Shown: positions 24,766 to 33,812, numbered from the stretch's first letter. The stretch: 64,000 bases of DNA from Chryseobacterium gregarium DSM 19109 (GCF_000430845.1 NZ_AUMU01000010.1:62001-126000); one strand, 5' to 3'. Made by a program: numbers and translations. The notes: a model not told the origin generated them from the sequence alone.

Positions 24766-26601
24766 ATGAAAAATCTCTATAAACTATTCCTTATATCTAT
24801 ACTATCTGTTTCATTTGTAAATACGGTACAGGCAACAGTAAGATACGTTAATATTACCAATACATCAGGTATTGCACCCTACACTTCGTGGTCAACTGCA
24901 GGAAATAATATACAGGCAGTAATCAATGAAAGTATCGCCGGAGACGAAATCTGGATTGCGGCAGGAACTTACAAACCCAATTCTATTCCTCCAGGAGCAA
25001 CGCCTTCCAATATTGGAAGCTTAACAATTTTAACCGAAAGAGATTATACTTTCTTTGTAAAAGACGGGGTAAAAATCTATGGTGGGTTTACAGGAACAGA
25101 AACTTTATTCAGCCAACGGAATATTAATGCCAATGAAACGATTTTAAGCGGAGATCTCGGTATTCAAGGAGATATGTCAGATAATTCTTATCATATCGTT
25201 GTCTCTGCAGATGGAAATATTGGTACTGTAATAGATGGATTTACATTTATCAAAGGAAATGCAAATAGCTATTCAGGAGGGATGATGATTAACAGCCATT
25301 TTATCTACAGAGCTTGTGGCGGTGGCGTTTACTCAGGTTATGGTAAAAGCACGATTACAAATAGCAAATTTTATGATATCTATGGCGGCAGTGGCGGGGC
25401 TGTATACCTTCAATACGGATACAATACTGTTTCTAACAATCTGATGTATAATAATACGGCAAATTATGGTTCCGGAATTCATACAGATCATGATACATCG
25501 GTATTTTCCGGAAATGTAATCTACAACAGTGGTGCTTTAGTTGACGGTGGTGCTATTATAACTTATTATAGTAACAATACAATCGATAACAATAAAATAT
25601 ATAATAATACAGCTTCCCGGGCAGGGGCCGTTATGATCACCAGTGGAAGCTGTACATTTACCAGTAATATTATCTATAAAAACAAATCAACCAACGGCAT
25701 TGCAGGAGCCGTTTACCTTAATTATGGAACAAATATTTTCTTAAACAATGTCTTATACGAAAATATTGCATATTCTGCAGGAGGAGCGGTATATTCTGTA
25801 GGTAATAATACATTTACAAATACAATTGTCTATAAAAATTCATCATCCACTGGCGGCGGGGGATTTTTTTTAGGTGCAGGAACGCATATTCTTAATAACA
25901 ATACATTATACAGCAATTCTGCAAGCGTCAGCGGTGGCGGAATATATACCAATAACGGGAGCAGCACTTTAAAAAACAATATCTTTTGGGATAATAAAAA
26001 AGGAGTTTCAGCCAGTATGACAGGGTCCGATTATTTTAATTATAATAACACAACCGTAATCAGCTTCTCAAATAATCTTCTACAGCTTCCGAATGCTTCT
26101 TATATAACGACCAATTATAACTTTTTAGGATCAAATCCACAAGGAAATATTTTTGCTCAAAATCCAAATTTTGGAAATCCGGACAACCCGTTAGGTGCAG
26201 ATGGCATACCGCTTACAACAGACGATGGTTTGGCATTACAGAATAATAGTGTTTGCCGTAGTGCGGGAATTGCTTCGACATCTCCGGATTTTGACTGTAC
26301 TGGAGCTCCCCGTGCCGGTAGCCCAAATATAGGGGCTTATGAAGTTGTCTTTCCTTTGCTTGCAATATCAGAGACAAACAATAGGAATGGTTTAAAAATT
26401 TATCCTAATCCTGCAAAAAATATTCTTTATTTTTCAGAGGAATTGAGCAATGTACGGATAATTTCGATTGATGGCAGAAATATAAGTGTTCCAACCACTA
26501 AAAAAGATGCAGACCTTTTTCAATTAGAAAAAGGCTTATATATCATTACCGGTGAAGATAAAAATGGAAATAAAGTTTCTCAGAAGTTTATTAAAGAATA
26601 A
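24766..26601 (+). CDS. Beta-helix protein secreted by the type IX system
   Basis: A 611-residue exported protein. The start at 24766 is chosen because it opens a clean signal peptide (MKNLYKLFLISILSVSFVNT, cleaved near VQA) and lies 46 bases after a consensus promoter, whereas the in-frame ATG at 24667 is upstream of that promoter. Residues about 150-420 contain many short repeats rich in Asn, Gly, Ser and Thr (NNTIDNNKIYNNTA pattern), typical of right-handed parallel beta-helices. The last 75 residues (ISETNNRNGLKIYPNPAKN through VSQKFIKE) form a type A T9SS sorting domain, so the protein is exported and anchored on the cell surface. Its ligand is unknown; a polysaccharide- or adhesion-related role is possible. 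Confidence 0.85.
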   Translation: MKNLYKLFLISILSVSFVNTVQATVRYVNITNTSGIAPYTSWSTAGNNIQAVINESIAGDEIWIAAGTYKPNSIPPGATPSNIGSLTILTERDYTFFVKDGVKIYGGFTGTETLFSQRNINANETILSGDLGIQGDMSDNSYHIVVSADGNIGTVIDGFTFIKGNANSYSGGMMINSHFIYRACGGGVYSGYGKSTITNSKFYDIYGGSGGAVYLQYGYNTVSNNLMYNNTANYGSGIHTDHDTSVFSGNVIYNSGALVDGGAIITYYSNNTIDNNKIYNNTASRAGAVMITSGSCTFTSNIIYKNKSTNGIAGAVYLNYGTNIFLNNVLYENIAYSAGGAVYSVGNNTFTNTIVYKNSSSTGGGGFFLGAGTHILNNNTLYSNSASVSGGGIYTNNGSSTLKNNIFWDNKKGVSASMTGSDYFNYNNTTVISFSNNLLQLPNASYITTNYNFLGSNPQGNIFAQNPNFGNPDNPLGADGIPLTTDDGLALQNNSVCRSAGIASTSPDFDCTGAPRAGSPNIGAYEVVFPLLAISETNNRNGLKIYPNPAKNILYFSEELSNVRIISIDGRNISVPTTKKDADLFQLEKGLYIITGEDKNGNKVSQKFIKE

Positions 26602-26690
26602 ATATATTTTAATATACTTATATGAAGTAGGCTGAATTATTTTCAACATACTTTTTTATTTATCTCAACATAAGAAAAATATAAACAAAA

Positions 26691-26717
26691 AACCTCCGTA
26701 ATTAAATTACAGAGGTT
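26691..26717 (-). terminator. Terminator of the decayed tRNA array copy
   Basis: AACCTCCGTAAT and ATTACAGAGGTT, the same hairpin as at 27215-27241 but with one mismatch in the stem. On the minus strand it is followed by a T-rich tract. It belongs to the duplicated tRNA unit. Confidence 0.65.
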
Positions 26718-26723
26718 TTTAAG

Positions 26724-26802
26724 TATCCCCAGAAGGGAATATTAATTTGTTTTACAGATACAGGTTTTGAGTCCTGCTTATCTGCCGCTTCCATTGCCGA
26801 GA
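26724..26802 (-). pseudogene. Decayed tRNA-Leu (duplicate of tRNA-Leu UAA gene)
   Basis: This stretch aligns base for base with much of the intact tRNA-Leu(UAA) at 27248-27331, including GAGTCCTGC in the anticodon arm and the flanking ATGGCGxGGAGC. The T loop and variable arm are eroded and one anticodon-stem base is missing. The triplet in the anticodon position now reads CAA, also a leucine anticodon, so the parent may have been tRNA-Leu(CAA). Confidence 0.7.
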
Positions 26803-26811
26803 ATGGCGCGG

Positions 26812-26874
26812 AGCAAAACATACTTCTGACGGCGCCTCAATTTTGACAAAATCGGCCTGACTGAACTGTTTCTG
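26812..26874 (-). pseudogene. Decayed tRNA-Gly (duplicate of tRNA-Gly GCC gene)
   Basis: It occupies the same place between two Leu tRNA copies as the intact tRNA-Gly at 27341-27413 and keeps parts of the anticodon arm and 3' end (TTTTGCT). The acceptor stem no longer pairs fully, several D-arm bases are missing and the anticodon-position triplet reads GTC. Probably non-functional. Confidence 0.55.
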
Positions 26875-26881
26875 TAACTTG

Positions 26882-26963
26882 TGCGGATGAAGGGACTCGA
26901 ACCCCCATGCCTTGCGGCACCAGATCCTGATTCTGGCGTGGCTACCAATTACACCACATCCGC
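26882..26963 (-). tRNA. tRNA-Leu (anticodon CAG)
   Basis: An 82-base type II tRNA with acceptor stem GCGGATG/CATCCGC, discriminator A, anticodon arm CCAGA-ATCAGGA-TCTGG with CAG at positions 34-36, a long variable arm (TGCCGCAAGGCA) and T loop TTCGAGT. No CCA is encoded. It differs from the Leu(UAG) gene at 27420-27501 mainly in the anticodon loop and variable arm, which suggests duplication followed by anticodon change. Confidence 0.95.
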
Positions 26964-27210
26964 ATTATTTTGTAACCTGTATTGCTTTGTGCGTACAAAT
27001 ATAAAATATTTCCGGATAATTTTATACAGGATCCTGTAATTTTTTGAAGCAGATTGAGAAAAAAAGAAGTTAAGATTCATCTTCAGGCTTCTGATCATAT
27101 TGATTAAGAAATATTTAATCCTTAAAAATAAATGCGTTTTCCAAATTTGTCGATCCGTTCAAATTGAAACAGGAGAACATTTTATACCAAATACTGATCA
27201 GATCAAAAAC

Positions 27211-27241
27211 AAAAAACCTCCGTAATCAAATTACGGAGGTT
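27211..27241 (-). terminator. Terminator of the intact tRNA array
   Basis: AACCTCCGTAA and TTACGGAGGTT form an 11-bp stem with a 5-base loop. On the minus strand a T run follows. It lies seven bases after the 3' end of tRNA-Leu(UAA). Confidence 0.85.
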
Positions 27242-27247
27242 TTTAAG

Positions 27248-27331
27248 TACCCCAGACGGGACTTGAACCCGTACGTCCTTACGGACACAGGATTTTAAGT
27301 CCTGCGTGTCTACCAGTTCCACCACCAGGGC
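27248..27331 (-). tRNA. tRNA-Leu (anticodon UAA)
   Basis: An 84-base type II tRNA, acceptor stem GCCCTGG/CTGGGGT with wobble pairs, D arm containing GGTGGAACTGGTAGACAC, anticodon arm CAGGA-CTTAAAA-TCCTG, variable arm TGTCCGTAAGGACGT and T loop TTCAAGT. Last tRNA of the three-gene array, before the terminator. Confidence 0.95.
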
Positions 27332-27340
27332 ATGGCGTGG

Positions 27341-27413
27341 AGCGAAAAACGGGACTCGAACCCGCGACCCCAACCTTGGCAAGGTTGTGCTCTACCAGCT
27401 GAGCTATTTTCGC
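27341..27413 (-). tRNA. tRNA-Gly (anticodon GCC)
   Basis: A 73-base tRNA with acceptor GCGAAAA/TTTTCGC, discriminator U, D arm AGCTCAGCTGGTAGAGC, anticodon arm CAACC-TTGCCAA-GGTTG and T loop TTCGAGT. It is nine bases from the neighbouring Leu(UAA) gene. Confidence 0.96.
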
Positions 27414-27419
27414 ATACAG

Positions 27420-27501
27420 TGCGGATGAAGGGACTCGAACCCCCACGCCTCTCGGCACCAGATCCTAAGTCTGGCGTGGCTACCAATTACACCACATCCG
27501 C
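27420..27501 (-). tRNA. tRNA-Leu (anticodon UAG)
   Basis: An 82-base type II tRNA, acceptor GCGGATG/CATCCGC, anticodon arm CCAGA-CTTAGGA-TCTGG, variable arm TGCCGAGAGGCG, T loop TTCGAGT. First gene of the array on the minus strand. Confidence 0.95.
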
Positions 27502-27681
27502 GTTGTTTTTTTTGAAGTCGTATTTTAAAGAGCTTGCTTCGTTTTTGTGAGTGCAAATATAGGACATTTTCCTTTACTTCCAAACTTTTCAGTAAAAAAA
27601 ATTAAAAAAGTTACATTTTTTATTTCCGACCCTTTATTTTACATTTCATTTTCTTACTTTTACACCGTTAATTAATATGAT

Positions 27682-28059
27682 ATGGAATTACAAGGAACGG
27701 TAAAGAAACTTTTTGATGCTCAGACATTTGCGAGCGGTTTCCAAAAAAGAGAAATGGTTATCCTTACGCAGGAGCAGTATCCGCAGCCGATAAACATAGA
27801 ATTTTTATCTGATAAGATCAGTTTATTGGATAATCTGAAAGAAGGCGAGAATGTAAAAATAGGAATCAACATCAGAGGGAGAGAATGGGTTTCTCCTCAG
27901 GGCGAAACAAAATACTTCAACTCGATTACCGGGTGGAGGGTAGAGAAAGTTTCCGACAATGCTTCTGAGCCTACTCAGGCAGCACCTTCCCAGTCTGCAT
28001 CTTCTGCATCCAATGAAAACCCTTTCGCGGGTGACGATGATGATGATTTGCCTTTTTAA
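27682..28059 (+). CDS. DUF3127 protein with SSB-like acidic tail
   Basis: A 125-residue protein. Residues about 1-93 match the DUF3127 family, which has an OB-fold-like character (ELQGTVKKLFDAQTF at the start, KYFNSITGWRVEKV near 79). A low-complexity Ser/Ala/Gln linker leads to an acidic tip NPFAGDDDDDLPF, which closely copies the C-terminal tip of single-stranded DNA-binding protein (DDDIPF) that recruits repair and replication partners. I infer a nucleic-acid-binding protein that docks on the same partners as SSB. It is followed by a strong terminator and is probably monocistronic. Confidence 0.85.
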   Translation: MELQGTVKKLFDAQTFASGFQKREMVILTQEQYPQPINIEFLSDKISLLDNLKEGENVKIGINIRGREWVSPQGETKYFNSITGWRVEKVSDNASEPTQAAPSQSASSASNENPFAGDDDDDLPF

Positions 28060-28080
28060 TTTAAAACAACACTTACATAT

Positions 28081-28110
28081 AAATCCTGCTTTCTTAAGTG
28101 GGATTTTTTT
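28081..28110 (+). terminator. Terminator of the DUF3127 gene; decides the aat start
   Basis: ATCCTGCTT and AAGTGGGAT pair over nine positions (two G-U) around a TCTT loop, extended by A-T pairs and followed by eight T. An in-frame ATG at 28098 lies within the hairpin, so aat is taken to begin at 28119. Confidence 0.8.
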
Positions 28111-28118
28111 TCCTGAAA

Positions 28119-28769
28119 ATGGTTCGGCTGGATAACAAAGAGATTTCATTTCCGGATCCTGAGCTTTATGACGGTCATGAAGGCATTATTGCCTTCGGCG
28201 GCGACCTGTCGGTAGAGCGGGTCTGGTTTGCTTATCAATTGGGCATTTTCCCCTGGTACAATCCCGGGGAAGAAATTCTCTGGTGGTGTCCAGATCCGAG
28301 ATTCGTCCTGGTTCCTTCGGAAATAAAGATTTCCAAATCGATGCGGAAAATACTTAACCGCGACGATTTTACGTTTTCGGAAAACCGGAATTTCAGGGAA
28401 GTGATTAAAAACTGTCAGGAAATCAGCAGAAAAGGGCAGGAGGGAACCTGGCTTTCAGAAGAGCTGATGGAATCTTTCGTTCTACTTCACCAATACGGAT
28501 TGGCAAAAAGTATTGAGGTGTGGCAGCATGATGAGCTGGTCGGCGGATTTTACGGTCTGCAGATCGGGAATATATTCTGCGGCGAAAGCATGTTTGCCAA
28601 AGTAAGCAATGCCTCAAAAGCAGGGTTTATCCATTTTGTGGAAACGCATAAAAACGACCTGGAACTTATCGACTGTCAGTCGCACACCGACCACCTGGAA
28701 AGCTTGGGGGCCAAAATGATTCCCAAAGGGGAGTTTCTTAAAATTTTATACCGGAATAATGAACGCTGA
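28119..28769 (+). CDS. aat: Leucyl/phenylalanyl-tRNA-protein transferase
   Basis: A 216-residue Aat enzyme. Diagnostic segments are GIIAFGGDLSVERVWFAYQ near 23-41, GIFPWYNPGEEILWWCPDPRF near 43-63 and GGFYGLQIGNIFCGESMFAK near 142-161. It adds Leu or Phe from aminoacyl-tRNA to proteins with N-terminal Lys or Arg, making them substrates of ClpAP/ClpS in the N-degron pathway. The start at 28119 follows the terminator hairpin; an upstream ATG at 28098 is rejected. The stop overlaps the following transporter gene by 11 bases. Confidence 0.95.
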   Translation: MVRLDNKEISFPDPELYDGHEGIIAFGGDLSVERVWFAYQLGIFPWYNPGEEILWWCPDPRFVLVPSEIKISKSMRKILNRDDFTFSENRNFREVIKNCQEISRKGQEGTWLSEELMESFVLLHQYGLAKSIEVWQHDELVGGFYGLQIGNIFCGESMFAKVSNASKAGFIHFVETHKNDLELIDCQSHTDHLESLGAKMIPKGEFLKILYRNNER

Positions 28770-29649
28770 TAAAGAAAAATGGATCCTCTTGATTGTTCTG
28801 AGCCTGATTTGGGGCTCATCATTTATTTTGATTAAAAAATCACTGGAACATTTCAATCCGTATCAGGTCGGTGCTTTAAGGGTGCTGATTGCCGGGATTA
28901 TATTGATGCCGGTTGCTGTTTCAAAATATAAACTGTTTCCGAAAAAACATTTGAAATGGCTTCTGCTGGCAGCCGTTACGGGAAATTTTATTCCGATGTT
29001 CCTGTTTCCGATTGCAGAAACGGAAGTAAGCAGCAGCATTGCCGGAATCATCAATTCCATGATGCCGATCTTCGTGATTGTCGTGGGCGCCTTAATCTGG
29101 AAGTTTGAAACCACAAAGCAGCAGATAATCGGTATCCTGATCAGCTTTGGCGGAGTTTGCCTGCTGGTCTTCGGAGGTGACGGTGAAGGCGGGGAATTTA
29201 AACTGATCCCGATTCTTTTGCTGTTGCTGGCTACCTTGTGTTATGCCATCAGCACGACTACGGTAAAATCTAAATTAATGGATGTTTCTTCCACGGTGCT
29301 GTCAGCATTTGTATTTGCGTTTGTGCTGTTTCTGCCTTCAGCCTTTGCTTTGACGTGTACGGGATTCTTTTCTACCTTCAGCTTTAATCAGGATACAATA
29401 CTTGGACTGATGTTCGTAAGCTTACTATCCGTTTTCGGAACCGGACTGGCCATGATGATGAATTACAGGCTTTTAAAAGTATCTTCGCCGCTTTTTGCTT
29501 CAACAGTTACTTTACTGATGCCGGTTGTGGCCATTGCATGGGGCATCCTGGATGGTGAAAAGCTGTCTGTTCTGCAGTTTGCGGGAGCAGTAGTCATTAT
29601 TGCCGGACTGATTTTTTTAAGAACGAAACCTGCCGTAAAAAACATATAG
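28759..29649 (+). CDS. EamA/DMT-family transporter
   Basis: A 296-residue inner-membrane protein with about ten hydrophobic segments arranged as two EamA repeats. The first begins with LLIVLSLIWGSSFILIKKSL (residues 9-28) and the second with a helix near 152. The family exports amino acids, nucleotides or other metabolites, but substrate is not predictable. It overlaps aat by 11 bases, suggesting co-transcription, and is followed by a terminator shared with a convergent gene. Confidence 0.9.
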   Translation: MNADKEKWILLIVLSLIWGSSFILIKKSLEHFNPYQVGALRVLIAGIILMPVAVSKYKLFPKKHLKWLLLAAVTGNFIPMFLFPIAETEVSSSIAGIINSMMPIFVIVVGALIWKFETTKQQIIGILISFGGVCLLVFGGDGEGGEFKLIPILLLLLATLCYAISTTTVKSKLMDVSSTVLSAFVFAFVLFLPSAFALTCTGFFSTFSFNQDTILGLMFVSLLSVFGTGLAMMMNYRLLKVSSPLFASTVTLLMPVVAIAWGILDGEKLSVLQFAGAVVIIAGLIFLRTKPAVKNI

Positions 29650-29770
29650 AAATTAATTGAGGAACGAATCAATTCACATATAACGGTCAGTTTTTCTATA
29701 AAACAGAGTGTTTATAATGGAAAGTTCATCCCTATAACAGCATCTAAACATGCCAGATATAAAAACTAAA

Positions 29771-29795
29771 AAATCCTGCACAATGCAGGATTTTA
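29771..29795. terminator. Bidirectional terminator
   Basis: AAATCCTGCA and TGCAGGATTT form a 10-bp stem with a CAA loop, bordered by A-rich sequence on the left and T-rich on the right, between the convergent transporter and TPR genes. Confidence 0.85.
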
Positions 29796-29841
29796 TGTAT
29801 ACAAAAGGTCTGAAGCAAAAACTTACTTCTACGCTTTGATT

Positions 29842-31230
29842 CTAACTTTCTGAATTCTTCTTTTTTACCTTTGCTTTTACTTTTTTGACCTCATCCTTAA
29901 TAAACGGGTACTTCTTCTGCATATCCGAAACCAAAGAAGGATCCAGTTCCAAGGCTTTAAGCAATGCTTCTTTACCTTTTTCCTGTTCTTTGAGGTTGAG
30001 ATAACAATTGCTCAGCTGATAAAACAATTCTGCCCTGTTGTGTGATTTTACCGCATTGTTTAACAACGTAATCGCTTCTTCATACTCGCCTAAGAGCATT
30101 AGTACTTCAGAATAGGCATACCAGTTATAAAATCTTGTCGGTTCAGCCTCCACCAGTTTTTTCAGGCAGGAAAGGCTTTCCTCAAACTTTCCGGAATCAA
30201 TGAATAAAAAGGCCAGCCTTTTCTGATAATCCAGATTGCTTTCGTTCAGGTGGGTTGCTTCTTTTGCAAAATGCAATGCTTCGGTCATCCCGCCCATTTC
30301 TTCATACAGGTAAGACTGTTCCATCATGGCCAGATAAAACTGAGGGTCTTCCCTCAACGATTTCTGGAAGGCATTCAAAGCTATGATCGGCTGCTTCAAG
30401 GCTTTATAGCAAAGTCCTATTTTATAGAATGTGAAAGCTTTGGTATATTCCAGCTCCAGCATTTCCTCATAGACCTCAACGGCCTTTTTGTATTGCCCCA
30501 ATGCTTCATAACAGGCTGCTTTATTCGCGTATACCCCAACAGAGCTGGAGTTGATCGCCAATAAATAATCATACCCTTTTATTGCCTCCTCGTAATTTTT
30601 TCTGTTGAAATAAAACTGTCCGTATTCAAACCAAGCGATTTCAGAATAGGCATATTCATCCAGGTATTCATTAAGAAAGGCAACAGCCTCATCGTTCTTA
30701 TTCAGATCCGAAAAGCAGACCATGCAGTTTTCCAGCGCATAATCATCGGTAGGGTCCTCCGCAAGGGCTTTCCGGTAATGTTTAAGAGCGTTAAAAGGAT
30801 CTCCGAGATTTACATATTCATCCGCAATGAAATTATGAAGGAAGTTTTCTTCTTCTCTCAGTTCCAGTGCTTTTTCACAGATGTCAATGGCTTTTCTGGG
30901 GTTTCCTAAATTCGAATAATACTTTGCGTAGCAAACCAGAAAGTCTGTGTTTTCCATAGAAGAACCTTTCAGCTCATTGATAAGCTCCTTCGCCGTATTA
31001 TAGTCTTCCCATTCCAGAAGGATTTCAAGTTTTTTGATCTTGATATCTAAAGAATTGGGATGAAGCCTCAGACCGTAATTCACTGCCGTATCGGCATAAT
31101 TAAAGTCTCCCAGCTCCAGATAGTAAACAATAATGTCTTCCAACTCTTCTGTATCAAAGTAGAATTCATCATTGTTTTCCATCATTTCCTCGAACTTTTT
31201 TACAAGTTCATTTCCAAAATATTCTTCCAA
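29842..31230 (-). CDS. Tetratricopeptide repeat protein
   Basis: A 462-residue protein made almost wholly of TPR units. Repeats with the A-L-G-Y-A-P pattern are visible throughout, for example YYSNLGNPRKAIDICEKAL near 105, YGQFYFNRKNYEEAIKGY and NKAACYEALGQYKKAVEVY. The N-terminus is acidic and Glu-rich; the last 20 residues are Lys-rich (KKVKAKVKKK). No signal peptide is seen, so it is probably cytoplasmic. TPR arrays mediate protein binding; the partner is unknown. It ends beside a shared terminator and glmM lies 120 bases upstream. Confidence 0.88.
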   Translation of the reverse strand: MEEYFGNELVKKFEEMMENNDEFYFDTEELEDIIVYYLELGDFNYADTAVNYGLRLHPNSLDIKIKKLEILLEWEDYNTAKELINELKGSSMENTDFLVCYAKYYSNLGNPRKAIDICEKALELREEENFLHNFIADEYVNLGDPFNALKHYRKALAEDPTDDYALENCMVCFSDLNKNDEAVAFLNEYLDEYAYSEIAWFEYGQFYFNRKNYEEAIKGYDYLLAINSSSVGVYANKAACYEALGQYKKAVEVYEEMLELEYTKAFTFYKIGLCYKALKQPIIALNAFQKSLREDPQFYLAMMEQSYLYEEMGGMTEALHFAKEATHLNESNLDYQKRLAFLFIDSGKFEESLSCLKKLVEAEPTRFYNWYAYSEVLMLLGEYEEAITLLNNAVKSHNRAELFYQLSNCYLNLKEQEKGKEALLKALELDPSLVSDMQKKYPFIKDEVKKVKAKVKKKNSES

Positions 31231-31353
31231 TATAAAACAGTTTTAAGATTTAAGACTTGAGATATGAGATGTACAAATACTCGGCTCTGAAAATCTTAGT
31301 ACTAAATTTAATAATAAATACGATTAAAACGATGAAAAGGATGTTACTATTTA

Positions 31354-32736
31354 TTAAATCAGACTATTGATTTTAGCTATCATTTCATCACCCAATCGAT
31401 TGGCCTCTTCCTGGGACTTGGCCTCTGTATAAATTCGGATAATCGGCTCTGTATTAGACTTTCTAAGATGAACCCAATTGTTTTCAAAATCTATTTTTAC
31501 CCCGTCTACCGTAGAGACCTCTTCATTTTGATATGCTTTTTCCATTTTGGTTAAAAGGTCATCCACATTAATTTCCGGAGTCAGTTCAATTTTCTTTTTG
31601 CCCATGAAGTAGCTCGGGTAACCTGCTCTTAATTCGGAGACCGTTTTGTTTTCCTTTGCCAGGTGCGTTAAAAATAAAGCGATTCCTACCAGGGAATCTC
31701 TTCCGTAGTGCAGGTCAGGATAGATAATTCCTCCGTTTCCTTCTCCGCCGATCACTGCATTCTTCTCTTTCATTAAAGTAACCACATTCACCTCTCCCAC
31801 GGCACTTGCAAAATACTCAGACTGATGCTCTTTAGCAACATCTCTCAGCGCGCGGCTTGAAGACAGGTTGGAAACGGCCACGCCGTTTTTATTTTTCAGC
31901 AGATAATCGGCAACGGCAACCAGGGTATATTCTTCCCCGAACATTTCGCCGTTTTCATCAATCAGTGCAAGCCGGTCAACATCCGGATCCACGACCACTC
32001 CCAGATCGGCATTCTCTTTCTTTACCAGTTCACAGATATCTCCCAGATGTTCCTTTAACGGTTCGGGATTATGCGGGAACTGCCCGTTGGGCTCGCAATA
32101 TAATTTTACAGTTTCACAGCCTAAGGTATCCAGCAATATCGGAATGGCAATGCCTCCTGTAGAATTTACAGCATCCAGAACCACTTTGAATTTTTTAGCT
32201 TTAATAGCTTCCGCATCTACCATCGGCAGGGCAAGGATCTGATGAATATGAATATCAAAAGCATCATCCCTGGTTTCGTATGTTCCCAGATCATCAACTT
32301 CAGCATAGTTGAAGTCTTCATTTTCGGCTAAAGCAAGAACTTCTGCCCCGTTTTCTCCGGTAATGAATTCCCCTTTATCGTTTAACAGTTTCAGGGCATT
32401 CCATTGTTTTGGGTTATGCGAAGCGGTCAGAATAATTCCGCCGTCTGCATGTAATTCCGGCACCATGATCTCAACCGTCGGCGTTGTGGAAAGACCCAGG
32501 TCGACCACATTGATCCCGAGGCCCTGCAGGGTTGCCGTAACCAGGGAAGAAACCATCTGTCCTGAAATTCGGGCATCTCTTCCTATAACGAGGATAAGGT
32601 CTTTTTTATTTTTATTGTTCTGAAGCCAGGTCCCGAATGCCGAAGCAAACTTCACCACGTCCAGCGGCGTAAGGTTGTCATTTACTTTTCCGCCAATGGT
32701 GCCTCTGATCCCTGAAATAGACTTGATTAACGACAT
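31354..32736 (-). CDS. glmM: Phosphoglucosamine mutase
   Basis: A 460-residue alpha-D-phosphohexomutase. The catalytic phosphoserine lies in TASHNPKQWNALK near residue 103, the metal loop is DPDVDRLA near 251 and the sugar-binding GEGNGG near 326. The start MSLIKSISGIRGT and overall layout are those of the Bacteroidota GlmM-type enzyme. It converts glucosamine-6-phosphate into glucosamine-1-phosphate for UDP-GlcNAc, the precursor used by the mur genes in this window. A TATCTTTG element (minus strand, 32788-32781) precedes it. A phosphomannomutase role cannot be excluded from sequence alone. Confidence 0.88.
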   Translation of the reverse strand: MSLIKSISGIRGTIGGKVNDNLTPLDVVKFASAFGTWLQNNKNKKDLILVIGRDARISGQMVSSLVTATLQGLGINVVDLGLSTTPTVEIMVPELHADGGIILTASHNPKQWNALKLLNDKGEFITGENGAEVLALAENEDFNYAEVDDLGTYETRDDAFDIHIHQILALPMVDAEAIKAKKFKVVLDAVNSTGGIAIPILLDTLGCETVKLYCEPNGQFPHNPEPLKEHLGDICELVKKENADLGVVVDPDVDRLALIDENGEMFGEEYTLVAVADYLLKNKNGVAVSNLSSSRALRDVAKEHQSEYFASAVGEVNVVTLMKEKNAVIGGEGNGGIIYPDLHYGRDSLVGIALFLTHLAKENKTVSELRAGYPSYFMGKKKIELTPEINVDDLLTKMEKAYQNEEVSTVDGVKIDFENNWVHLRKSNTEPIIRIYTEAKSQEEANRLGDEMIAKINSLI

Positions 32737-32789
32737 TGTATTTGTATGTTTTTTTAATTGTTCTTAAATAAATTCTGCTGCAAAGATAC

Positions 32790-33812
32790 TTATAAAATAG
32801 GAACCTTTTTTTGTAGTTTGTCATAGTTTTCTTTTACCGCTTCCGGTGGTGAAAAACGATAGCCTATATACAGCAGCCCGTAAACATTATTATTTTGAAC
32901 CTGTGAGGCGGGATCCTGTTTATAACGGTATGAAGTGTAATTTAACTTCCCGCCGAACATGAAGCGTTCGGAGTTATACCCGATATGAATTCCGCTGCCG
33001 AACTTTTTAGTAAAATACTTGCTGTTTTCTTCGGGCGATTCTGTACCGTCTGCATTATCTTCCCGATAATGCGACCATTTTCCACCAACCCCGGCAAACA
33101 CAAAAGGGGCGATATTCACTTTGTCTATTACTACCCAATTATAATAATATCCGATATTGATTCCCAGATTATACTGTATTTCTCTGCTTTTCAGATAATC
33201 AATTTTATTTTTGAAATAAGTCAGGTCATACTCTAACGACGGCACCAGGCTTCCGTTGCTTTCTTTTTGCCATTCTCTTTGGTAATAAATGCTTTTCAGG
33301 GAAAAATCTTTATTAAAAGAATAGGCTGTACTTCCTCCGAAGCTTTGAACCTTCAGGTCCGGAAATGTAATATAACCGTTGCCTCCCTGCCAGCCCGGCA
33401 CCAGATCCTGCGTGTTCTTTATGTAAAAACCGGTCATATTTTTGTAATACATCGTCTGAATAAACCTTTTTGGGAAAAATCGGATCTTAAAATCTGTGTA
33501 AGTACTTTTGCCTTTCAAATCATTGTCATTGTTTCCGGGGATAAAACCGGGGGCGAAGGAAATACTTGCGCTGATAAACCGATAATCAAGGGACAGGGAG
33601 GTGCTAATTTTGTTATTGATCGAGAGGTTTGTCTTTGCAAACATGCTTTCTTCTGTATCATGCAATACGAAATCTTCAATATTGGTATCAAAGTTCGCCC
33701 GGACCATTACCTGATTTTCATAGGAAATGATTTTAATACTATCCGGTTTGGTCTGTGCACCGACAGCAGAGCAGGATATATAAAATAAGAAATATATTAT
33801 TTTCTGTTTCAA
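32790..33812 (-). CDS. DUF4421 outer-membrane protein
   Basis: A 340-residue exported protein with signal peptide (1-19, ending SAVGAQ). The family is recognised by VMVRANFDTNIEDFVL near 32 and by alternating hydrophobic/aromatic strands, ending in a barrel-like C-terminus. DUF4421 proteins are probably outer-membrane beta-barrels of Bacteroidota with no known function. The gene lies 53 bases upstream of the glmM start and has its own spacing, so it may be part of the same minus-strand unit, although a glmM promoter seems to lie in between. Confidence 0.8.
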   Translation of the reverse strand: MKQKIIYFLFYISCSAVGAQTKPDSIKIISYENQVMVRANFDTNIEDFVLHDTEESMFAKTNLSINNKISTSLSLDYRFISASISFAPGFIPGNNDNDLKGKSTYTDFKIRFFPKRFIQTMYYKNMTGFYIKNTQDLVPGWQGGNGYITFPDLKVQSFGGSTAYSFNKDFSLKSIYYQREWQKESNGSLVPSLEYDLTYFKNKIDYLKSREIQYNLGINIGYYYNWVVIDKVNIAPFVFAGVGGKWSHYREDNADGTESPEENSKYFTKKFGSGIHIGYNSERFMFGGKLNYTSYRYKQDPASQVQNNNVYGLLYIGYRFSPPEAVKENYDKLQKKVPIL

